Positions 11,001 to 21,300 of a stretch of DNA of 23,650 nt are shown here, one piece after another (the stretch's first letter is position 1; the number at the start of each line of letters is the position of its first letter). The position numbers and the translations under genes are program-made. Source of the DNA: Gryganskiella cystojenkinii (Eukaryota > Mortierellomycota > Mortierellomycetes > Mortierellales > Mortierellaceae); contig JAAAIG010000617.1 in assembly GCA_015852425.1 (NCBI GenBank), forward strand, positions 1 through 23,650, in the 5' to 3' direction. Under the pieces are notes generated by a model. The model was not told the origin of the DNA. It saw only the letters and a program-made list of their open reading frames with translations, and ran no database searches.

Positions 11001-14000
11001 AGCTGCAAACACTCTTTTCTGAAATTGCCCGATTCTCTGCCCAGCGAGCCATCAACACTGACCCCGTGTTCTTGACCAGACCGTCGACGACACTTCGTTT
11101 GGGAACCATGTTCTATCGTAACGACGACGGCTGGAAACTCTTGGCACATATCCGACATTGCATGCGCCTGATGCCCCCAGCACTCAAGATGACATTACAG
11201 GGTGCGCTCAAGAAACCCGAGTTGGAGTCATATAGCACCGACACTATGTACGACATTGTCATCTCAGTCTTTTCCAACTGGCGCAGCTGGGAAATGGATG
11301 ATCTTCGCAGGTGCCGACTCTTCTCGGATGTCTTTGAGCGCAAACCGTTGGTAAACATGGACGACGAGTCGGCTGTGAAAAAAGATTCACTGATTTACGA
11401 GATGCTCCGATACTCGGCAAACTCGATCCAACTGAGTCTTGGAGAACTCGAAGCGACCATTTACGATGAACAGATGGAGAACAGTATGAAGCTCACGGAT
11501 CTGGAATATATATTCGAGTCGAGGTATAAACCCGATGCAATCGCCCAGACTGGACTGTATCCTGGCGTACCTCTTGCGGCCGAAGGATCGGCGGCGGCGG
11601 ATAGGTTGACGACAGGGTTCTTGGACATGGCGGTCAAGACCGGGTTCAAGAGCGCGGTCATTGACGTGAATCCGATCATTGTCGCGTTCATACGGCATAT
11701 TCTGAGAATTGAGCGGATCTTTACACCACAGTTCAGCAAGATTCTCGAGTCAACAGCTGAAAAGCGTCAAGCTGACATTCGCAAGTCCCTGGAGAGTAAA
11801 GTTTTCCTCCTTGGCTCCAAAAATAGATTAAGCGGAAATTGGTGCAATATGTTTATGGACCTTAAACTAATTATATTACTTACTCTTGATCTATGTTTAG
11901 ATCCATCATCTCCACGACAATCTTTCCAATTGTCTCGTGAGGCTACCGCTTCAGCTCTACCATATACAGAACCAACGTTGCTACAAGAATTGGATCGGTT
12001 TGACATTGTGTTCAACGGTATGGCCGTCGTCGAGACGATCTCGATCACGTTGACGGCCCACAACTTGACTGCTCAGGTGATCTTTTCTCAGATCCAGGTC
12101 TCGGCGCTCAACTTTGCCAAGCAAAGGACGGCGCCCAATCAGGACGTCGAGGGTATCTCTGTCGCAAGAAGTTCTGGATCGAATCCCGATGGGTCCAACG
12201 CCGCCAGATCTGGTGGCAACAAGCTGATAGCGTCTTTGGCGACCAACATCAGCAGTATCACTTCGACACTCAGGGAACGTCTCTACTCGAAAGAGCATCC
12301 ATGTCGAGACTCGAAGGAGTTGTTGAAGGTCGGCATCATCGGAATCAACTCCGAGGTGACCCTCAGTCAGTTCACGCCACTCAAGAAACCAAAACAGACC
12401 AAAGCCAGTGTCTCGAGAGAGGTTATCAACATGCTGGTCACGTTCAAGCAGATCCAGATTGTCTTGCCACGCAGTATCCTAAAACTCTATCTCTTTGCCA
12501 AGGACTGGCGTGAGGAGAACATGCAGAGTTTTGATTTCCTGTTCCAGGGAGTCATGAACGAATGGGAAGCGGATCGCAAGAAACAGCCCAAGGCCGTGGT
12601 CCCCTCGACACCCCGAGAGTTGAAGGTTCAAGTCGTCCTCAAGTCACTGATCCTAGAATCACAAATGTTGCCGTCGCTCCAGTTTCAATACGAGGCTGGC
12701 GATTTGATGATTGTACTTCACGATATCCCACCGGGCTTGCCATTCTCAGTACCTCAGTTGACCTACACAGCTCAGCTTATGCGTCAATCTGTCGATTTCC
12801 TTGCTACGAATCCGAAAGCCAAGAGTAATTACGAGCCACAACGGTTGCAAGAGGATCGGAGTACAGCCAGCTTTATGCTACCTGTGATTCGTGCTTCCGG
12901 CAGTGTCATGAACGTGGTTGATACGGCGTCACCCGCCAGGACCCGTCGATCGTCAATCACAGCTCTTGCTCGTGGACAGCGCTATCCAAAGAGACTCGAG
13001 TCCTCTGTCTCGTTTGATTTCGTGGAGATGACCTTGAACGTCAACATGTTGGATCATATCCTCACTGCTCAATCGCTTCTTGGCGCCGAGGTGAACGAGT
13101 TGATCGACATCTTGACAAAGGGTAACAAGTCTGCCGCTCCGACCACCACTATGTCTCCAAAGCCTGCTCCGCCTGCAGCTGCACCCGGTCTCTTGTACTC
13201 TGTCAAGGTCTCACTCGTGGGACTTAGCATTGCAGCCGAGAGTCCTTCTGCTGTCCTGTACTTTGAGTCGGATCTTTTTAGAGGCATCATCACGAACAAT
13301 CCAAACCCAGCACCTGTGACACCCTTCCCGTCGGATATTGTCCAAAGCCGATTGGCCTGGCGACTCTCTGCGCAGAGTATCACTCTGTCGTTGAACCATC
13401 ATGCGGGGCATATCCGACACAGCTCACGCGCAGAGGACATTCGTGCACGAAAATTACGACTCGCGTATATCACAATCAACCTGTACGTTCAAAACTTTAG
13501 TCCTGTTGTCTCGGACAAGAACCGGTTCGCACAGACAAAAGTCAGTTCCTTTTATGTGAGTTTCCTCAAGGTCCATGCATTGATGCAACCGCAATCTGTC
13601 AGCAAGATGATCGGTCTCTATTCCTACTATACGCATGAATTGCAGCGGAGAAAAGAACTCAAGGCCTCGGATATGGCCAAATTGGCAGACAACACGAAAC
13701 GCATCATCAAGTCCCTGGATGTCGATGTCCCTGCATACAAGGACAATACGCGGTCAATGCTTGAAGCGACCGAGATCTCGCTGACGATTGATGACGTCGC
13801 GGTCGCGATTCCGTTGGATCGAAGAGAGGATATTATGGACAGCAGTGAGCGGTTGGTCGAGGCGTTCTTGATCTCGGCAACAAAGATTGAGGTCCTGACC
13901 AAGAGTGGCGAGACCTCATCGGGAACATTGAGCCATCTTTGTGCTCAGTTTGTGCCAAGATTCGATCAGAGCAAGGATGAACATTTTCGATCCAGGAGTC

Positions 14001-16787
14001 ACCCAAAAATCAATCGATTGTCGTTCCCCAATATCTCTTGTCAAGTCGAGGCCAGTAAGGATTCACCGGGTCATCAAAAGATCGAGTCTCAGGCTTCAGT
14101 TTCTGGATTCGAACTGGACATTGACCCGACGATTGTTCGATATATCAACACGCTGACGGATGTCTACGACAACAGTAAGGGTCTGGTCACATCTTTGAAC
14201 ATGGAACAACAAACAGGAACCACTCCAGGACACTCAAAATCGGCAGAGAATGTCTCATCGACTTCGACCCCCAAGAGTGAGATCCCGACCCCTCACATCT
14301 CGACCAACGTCATCTGGAAGATTGAGAACACGTTCCAGTGTAGCAAGAGTGTATGTCGATTCTATCCAAAGAGCTACGTCGCCAAGCTTCCCAAGGCCTC
14401 CAAGTTTATGGATTCCGAGGCGAATTTTGCGCAGATGGGCACAGAGGTATCGGGTATTGATCGATTCATCATCCCCGGTCTCTCGCTCTGGACAAGTCTT
14501 CGGATCCCTCTCGGAGACAACCAGGCGGAATTGCAAGCGGCGGGGCCACCAAGGATCCATGCGGAGGTGAACATTCACTCGAGCGAAAATACCTTCTACC
14601 CATCATTGGTCCCTTTCTTCCAGGATATCGTCTCGGGTCTCAAGGTCGGTATTCGAAGACAGCGTCAGTACTCGGAACCCGAGATTCTTGTCCCCGTTGT
14701 CGCTCCTGTCGCACTCGCCAGAAACGACAGTGAGGAAATGGCGTTGACGGTCATGGATACATCTGCGTCCAAGAGACAAGAACTCGCGGTGACCTGCTAT
14801 TTGTTCCTGGAAAAGACAAAGATCGAGTTCAACTGTCAGCCAATGGCCAAGGTCATGTCTGTCCTGACCTTTGAACAGGGCAACATCCTCATGAGTTATA
14901 ACTCTGATCGGTACGGCAACACCTCGAGTACTGTCACAGGAACCTTTGAAGGTGCTTCCTCGGACACTCACCACATTTTCTCGCAGGACAAAGGGTTCAA
15001 ACTTGAGACCAAGGGCATGATCTTTAATGCAGTCGCAGAGACGAGGCGACAGGCCGAGGTGAACAAAAAGACACTGTCGGTCACGGCTGATTTCCGACAG
15101 ATCTCATCTGATTTCGACTTGCGACAAGCCGAGATCTTGGTGTTGATGAAGATGATCTGGATGGACCAGGCCAACTATCTGATCCGAGATAGTTTGACAG
15201 TCAGTCGATCAACATCTTCCTCTCAAGGATTCGAGGTCCAGACTCCTTTACTCACACCAGGAACCCCAGCAGCGGCCACAAGCGCCTTGACGACGACGAC
15301 TGTCTCTACTTCAGGAAAGAGAGAATCAAGTTTCTTGGGCTATAACATCTTTGTGATCGCAAGGTTGGAACAGATCCGGATCACAGGCGATTTGGGATCT
15401 CAGGTCGGAAAGATGGACTTTAGGTTGGATGAAGTTCGTATGCGGACAAAACTCCGTCCCTTCCATCCACGATCAGCCTCAATCTCGACGGGGGCACTGG
15501 ATCTTCAATTCTTGCCGGTGGAGCGTGGCTGGCTCGAGGGTTATCTGATCATCGAGGGTGTGACCTTTGAATCGCTTGCAAAGGTGAACCGACACCAGAC
15601 TTTCCCCTGTTCGATCATGGAGGTCGTGGTCCAGACGAAACGAGTGAGCTCGATGCTCTCGTATGATTACAAACGGTTCCTGATCCTCTCTGTGGAGCCG
15701 ATCCGGATCGTCATGCAAGATCATTGGAACGGACCCAACCTCGAACAGGATGTGTCGCTAGCAATTATGGCGCATTTGCATGGACTTCGACTCTTGGCGG
15801 GTGCCAAAACTGTCCCTGTGTTCAAGACGTTGATGTCTCGACTCTCCAACACGATGGATCAGAAATATGCCCTGGCTAAAGCCGAGCTCCAAAAGCTGTC
15901 AGCCACGAACACGGCCACAACCCTCAGCCCGAATTCGACGCGATCCATGTCTCCGCCTACAGGGACGACCACGGGGAAGAGTACTATCAAGTCGTCATCA
16001 TCAGCGTCCTTGCATAACAAGATTCAAGCAGCTTGGCATGCTGTCGGTCTGGTCAAGATCTCCATCGGAGATCTTGATTTGTCCTTCTTTCCTTACTTTT
16101 TATCCGACAAGGAGTGCACACATGCCAGTGTTCAAGACGTTCGGATTCGACTGGATCGAGATCTGATACGGGCCAACACCAACGCCAAACCCGTGGTTCA
16201 TCGGGTGACGACTATTGACCTCGCTCTGTTGAGTCTTCAAAAATACACTCTCCAAACCGTCGACCAAGGGATCATCAAGACCTTTAGGCTGGACCAATGG
16301 TTTGATCGTATCCGGAACCCGGCCTCGACCACGATTGCGAAATTACCGGCCACGAATCAAACTATGGAATCATGGCAAGAGCTCGATTCACTCGTGATTA
16401 ACCATATCTGCAAGACGCAGTTTGCAGGTTTAATCGATATCGCAACAGACTACAGATTGTTCCGAGGTGTTGAAAAGAACTTTCAGCGATTCTTGGAGGA
16501 GTTGAGTATCCGTAATTTCAAGGATCAGAGTAACTTGGCGCAGGAACCAACGACGACGAGCATCACCCAGGGAGACGGATTGTCCTCGACGGATCCGATT
16601 GCTGCCACCGCCGCTATTCCAACGGATGCGTTGGCGCTTTCAGCTGCAGCTGCAACTGCGGTGACTCAGGCATTGGGAGGAAAACCGTTATCAAGAGCCA
16701 ATAGTCAAGACCCGTCCCAAGTCAAAAACACAAACTCGCTCGAGATTGTTATCCCCTCTACTGCTGGATCGTCTAATGTGGCTGCTC

Positions 16788-16818
<31 letters not shown>

Positions 16819-17503
16819 GCAACAACAACCCACTAGTGCTGCTGGATTGACAGCATCTGGTTCACCATCGTCACCGATTCCGATGTCAGAGGATGGATCT
16901 GCTGCTGCTCCTGCTAATGGTATAGCTACTAGTGGTAGTGGAGCCGGAGATACGACGCCTGGAAGATTTGATCCGCCATCGATGCTTTCGCCCCTGGCAC
17001 TGCTGCCCACAATCTCACCTGTTCTCCCGAATTTGGCGGCCGATAATGCGTTCAAGGAGGATTCTAGCCAAGTTGTTCTCTCACCCGTCGCGACGGACGG
17101 TGACATAGTCAATGGGGTCACGAAACCGGTTGGCGATTCTGGATCCACGGCTGTGACCTCACCGAAGACCGTCGCCACCGCTGCTGCTGGTTCTGGTGCT
17201 GCTGGTGCTGGCGCCTCTTCTACGACCACTGGATCTGAAGAAGAGGGACCTCAGTTGATCTTTGAGGCACGCGAACAGATTGTGTTCAATCCAACATTGG
17301 ATGTCTTGCCAAACACGCCGTTGCCGTTGGGTCATTTGGGATTCAAGAAGGAGGATATTCCGCCGATCGTGCACATTGTGACGACAGGATTAGAAACGGG
17401 GCTGTTGGCTGTGGCCGAGTTCCATGCCAAGAAGGTCGAGATGTCGGGCTTACATGATCTTTGGGAGGGGAGGGTGATCATGGACGATGACGAACACGAG
17501 TAA
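5097..17503 (+). CDS. CSF1: CSF1, bridge-like lipid-transfer protein (BLTP1/Tweek family), 5' end incomplete
   Basis: Exons: 5097-5270, 5395-5562, 5657-5969, 6061-6293, 6375-6658, 6750-6977, 7065-7338, 7432-7529, 7616-7960, 8045-8195, 8305-8846, 8939-9330, 9420-9595, 9687-9844, 9948-10184 and 10307-17503. All junctions are GT-AG and phases agree throughout, giving about 3,655 aa (3,620 if 11796-11900 is spliced). Family marks include SLQIAPLGGRILFKNFRYHS at the first exon, EWFMYNRTPAYD, a KIVCETGAIIMGN segment and GPWADRQR. Long alternating beta-type sequence follows, as expected of the repeating beta-groove fold. An acidic Ser/Asp-rich insert lies at 9245-9595, and a Q14/Ser/Thr/Ala low-complexity region near the C-terminus. 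Yeast Csf1 (about 2,960 aa) is ER-anchored and needed for growth in the cold; the family moves phospholipids at membrane contacts and supports GPI-anchor synthesis. The N-terminal membrane anchor is not visible here: no in-frame ATG precedes 5097, and there is a stop at 5033-5035. Confidence 0.9.
11796..11900 (+). other. Candidate in-frame intron (105 nt) inside the large CSF1 exon
   Basis: The segment starts GTAAAG (the same donor is used at 9596), ends TATGTTTAG, and has CTAAT- and TTACTTAC-like branch candidates upstream of the acceptor. It is markedly AT-rich against its flanks. Both ends lie in phase 1 and it is exactly 35 codons with no stop, so it can be read through. Read through, it encodes a hydrophobic, Cys/Asn/Leu-rich stretch unlike the rest of the protein. 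Spliced, the flanks join as KSLE-N-PSSPRQ. It may be a real intron, an optionally retained one, or coding sequence with unusual codon use. Confidence 0.6.
16787..16828 (+). repeat. Poly-glutamine (CAA/CAG) tract in CSF1
   Basis: Fourteen consecutive Gln codons, thirteen CAA and one CAG, inside a Ser/Thr/Ala/Pro-rich region (about 16549-17245) near the C-terminus. On the other strand it reads as a poly-Cys frame, which is only a shadow. A nearly pure trinucleotide run is likely to vary in length. Confidence 0.95.
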
Positions 17504-17581
17504 AGAAAGCCAAGGAGCCGGGAGATGGGAAAGAGAGCAAAAAGATGATTGAAGGAAAAGGGAGAAGGAAAAATATAATAA

Positions 17582-17587
17582 AATAAA
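17582..17587 (+). terminator. Putative polyadenylation signal of CSF1
   Basis: An AATAAA hexamer in an AT-rich patch about 80 bp after the CSF1 stop codon. Position and context fit a cleavage/polyadenylation signal, but no transcript evidence is available. Confidence 0.5.
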
Positions 17588-18050
17588 CCTGGGTTGCAAA
17601 AGTCACAGGGACAGGGTCGATCACGAATATGAATTTTAACCATTGAATGGGTCCAAATCGCAAACCTAGGCGCTAAGTAACTCATTCGATTGCAGTTGTT
17701 GGCGTCACGCGTTTAGTGGCTTCGAGTCTGGCATCTCGACTCATTTTATCTTTTTTTTTTATCGTCACCCTCGATTTCCGCAATACGACTTTATCACTCT
17801 CTGTTCTTTATCTCCTTTCGCTGCATTGACATTCAACCATGGAGTCCCTGCAACTGACTTTTCTTTCCTTGCACTCTCAATTCTTTGCCCACAGTTCGTC
17901 TTCATATTCATCTTCTGCAATTGACCCACAGGGTATCCTGATGACACGGTCGCAAACTCGCCCCATTCTGTGAAACAATCTCTTCTGCCTTTCTCGCAGT
18001 CTATCTCATACAATCGTATTGCAGTCAAAAAATTGTCGTGGGTCATACCT

Positions 18051-18092
18051 GCAAACGAAAGAGTGGTAGGGGCAAACGAAAGAGTGGTAGGG
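18051..18092. repeat. Perfect 21-bp tandem duplication
   Basis: Two adjacent identical copies, 18051-18071 and 18072-18092, each starting GCAAACGAAAG. No gene overlaps them. They look like a recent slippage or duplication event. Confidence 0.9.
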
Positions 18093-18375
18093 GTCCTAGT
18101 TTCACTGGGGACGAAGCTGATGTAGGAAGGGTTCGCGTTCTACCCGTCGTCAGCCCAGACTTGAAGTAACCACTCCAATACTTGATAGAGTACATTCATA
18201 AATGAGGTACAGCAACGGCTATCTAAAGTGGCAAGTGCTTTTTTTTTTTTAAGGGACTAGATACTTTTACTCTACTTAAGGGATTTCCTTTTCTGCATCT
18301 GCGTCGCATTGTTTCGGAGAGGGAAAACAAAGACGGCCATAAGCATCTGGAAAAGACTTGGGCATATTCTAGGGA

Positions 18376-21300
18376 CTAAGGACTAGCGGTTGTAGTAGGT
18401 GAGATTGCTGATTCAGATGTCGTCGTTGTCGTCGTTGAAATTGTGGTGGTCGGGAGTGTCGTGAGCGACGAAGAAGTCGTCAGAGGCATGGCTCCCGTAG
18501 TCGTGGTGTTTGGAGTCGTTGTGTTTGTTGGGGGTGGGACAACCTTATCGGACCACTGCAAAAGCATGTCCAGATTTGAGGGTTGAATAGTCATATTTGG
18601 GTAATAGTAGACTGAATTCCATGCAGGAGACAAAAGCCCCGGCTTATTCTGCAGCTGGATCGCCGGGGCCATGGAGAAGCTCATATTGATAGGACCTAGT
18701 TTGCTTTGGGCAATGAGGTCTACAATTTTGGCCCTTGTTAAGCCTGCAGCTTGTGGATCACTGTTGAACGTCCAGTTAGCTAGATGTACATTGAATGTAA
18801 TATTCTTTGTTTCCCCCGGCGCCAGAGTGTAGCTGAAATTATCCAACATATAAAAGTAATTGAAGGTGTAACCAGTACTTGGGTTCGTTAAATAAACGTA
18901 GCCGCCCCCGCTTCCAGATGGATTGTAGTTGCTATGCACGACCGCCATAGTCAGATTATAGTAAGGATTCTTGAAGGTGCCACTCATCTGCACTAGGCCA
19001 TCGCTTAGTGTCGTAGGTAGGAACTCCATTTGGAAGGTACTTTCAAAAGGAGCAGTGCCTTGTTTGGTGGGATCCGAAAGAAGAGGGGCCAAGACCGAAA
19101 CCTGAAGTCCCTTCAGTCCAGCTGTAAGAGCTGGGTTACTGCTAGCGTCGTCTCCGGTGTACAGGTACAACATGATTTCCTGATAGGTGATACCGAGAGC
19201 CATGAAGATTGCCCATCCACCATCTGTAGAAATATCCAAAAAGGTAGTCGTATAAAGGAAATTATCGCCAGGAGCCAATGTCACTGCAAAAGTAGTCGCC
19301 TTGCCGCCGAAGCCGCCGGGGAGGTAGTCCGTGCCAACATTCATAATTAGATCTCCAATGTGAAGAGTGAGTTGGCTGGGGTTGCGGATGTTGACGATGT
19401 AAGTGGCCGGTACGATCTGGGAACCACTGTTGGGGTCAACATATGCAATTCCCAAGAAATTGGTGATCGTAATGTCCTTCAACCCTTGAAGTCCATTCAA
19501 GTTTGTCGTAACATTCAAGGCAATGCCCTTGACCTCAACCATACCGAGGACGCCCAAGTCCAGTATGGAGTTTGCCGTTCCTGAAAGTCCAACCTCGTAT
19601 TTGACTGCGTTATTCAATGCACCAACGAACTTCTCATAGACTTCATGCGATCCGTCAGCAACCACCAATGGAGCGGTATCCGAAGTGGATGTCACATAGC
19701 TGCCGTTATGCGTAGCATCTGCGTACGGAGTACTAAGCAAACCAACAAGTTGGCCCTTGTCATCCAAGATGTTAACATTTTGACTGAGACGCACAATAGG
19801 TGCACCCTTGGCAAATGGAAGGTTTGTTTTTGCTGTTATCGTAGATTTAGCCTTAGGTTGCCAGACGCACGAGTCGCAGGTAAAGTCCATTGTCATGGCG
19901 TCAATCACAATCGAATCAATTGGTGGTGCAGAAAGTGGAGGCAATGATGTGTCGAGAGTGAGAGATTTGATGGCAGTATCAAGCCACGAGACGCCTGGTG
20001 CACCAACACCTTGCGCTTGAAGAGGGGTGGCAACTCCTTTCAAGGCGTTGGAAAAGATACCTTCGAGGTAAGGGATCATATTGCCATGGCCAGGCGAGAT
20101 GGTGGCATTCAAGGAAAAGTCGGACCTCCCGTGAGGGACAAGAGTCAGTCCGACAGCAACTGCTGGTCCAAGAAGAGTGCCATGGAACTGGGTGTTGAAC
20201 TGCGACAGTGGGATGGTCATACCAATGGTTGAGGGGTTGTTGATTGTAGCGCCAATCAGCATGTGGAGACCAGCTGCATCAACATCTTCAATTATGTACC
20301 CAGGATTCAAAACGAGGCCTGCCAACTTGTTGAAACCATCAAGAGTCACCTTCTTGGTCATCGACACTCCAGGGATAGGAACTCCCATGGCATTCACAAC
20401 CACACCAGTCGTCGCAATGGTCCACTCAAACTTGGCGTTGTTGAGGGCAAAGATCGTGAAGTCGGTGTAGGCGGCAATATCCGAGATGGTGAAGGCGACA
20501 CCAGTCAGGTTTAGAGTAGCACCTTGATTGGCAATAGCGTTGACAGAAGGCATCATCATCGAGCCGATGGCCTTTCCTTCATAGGAGACAGTGACAGGGT
20601 TGGGGAAATCAATCTTGGCATCCAGAGGGCCAGTGTTGGAGATGGCACCCTCAATGTCGGTCTGGAAGCTAGTATCGGTGGGAGAGATGATCTTGATGGA
20701 ATCAAACTGAAGGGCTGAGCCATCGACCAAAACTTGAGCAATAGGGGATCCGACCAAGGGAATCAACTTCAACAACGAGGCATCGGTGGCAGTAGAAACT
20801 CCGGTCTGGGTGTAAGGAATCGTGACTTGGTAGTCGCCAACCTTGACAGTGGTGGTCATTGTAATATCGACCTGAAGACCAGCCATGGCCTTGAGCGTAA
20901 AGTCGGCAACATTGAATCCAACAAAGAGACTGGCTGGTGGCTTGCCTCCAGACTGAAGCGAGATCAAGCCGTCAAAGGCATCAGTGTTAATACCGTTCTT
21001 GATGGCTTGAGAGCGAATAAGAGTGACGAGATCGTGAGGGTCAGTGTTCATGGCCAAGCTGGCAGTGATGGTACCTTGACCAACACCAGGGATCACGGGA
21101 GGTGTGGCAAAGACGGACACCACAGAACCGACAGCGACACCATTGTAGGTGATCTTGCAGTCGATAGACAGGATCGTCATGGCGGGAACGAAAGGGTTAT
21201 TGACAGTGACAACAGTCTGGGCCAGGCCATTGACAAGGGTGGTGTCTAAAACAAGCAAGGATGCTCCAGCAAGCAACTTGGACTGGAGGCCAGGCATCTG

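Larger units (their letters stand above)
17504..18375. other. Convergent 3' intergenic region between CSF1 and the Tag1-like gene
   Basis: About 870 bp separate two facing stop codons. The region holds the CSF1 3' UTR signal, poly-T runs near 17751 and 18240, and one 21-bp tandem duplication. A minus-strand open frame at 17765-18046 (93 codons) has no recognisable domain and ordinary composition; I treat it as chance. No clear AATAAA for the minus-strand gene is visible. Confidence 0.6.

Noticed and set aside
16786..17229. Minus-strand frame with a poly-Cys end
   Set aside because: It is the antisense shadow of the CAA repeat and Ala/Ser-rich coding of CSF1.
17765..18046. 93-codon minus-strand frame between CSF1 and the Tag1-like gene
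   Set aside because: It has no recognisable domain, splice context or promoter; chance openness in intergenic DNA explains it.
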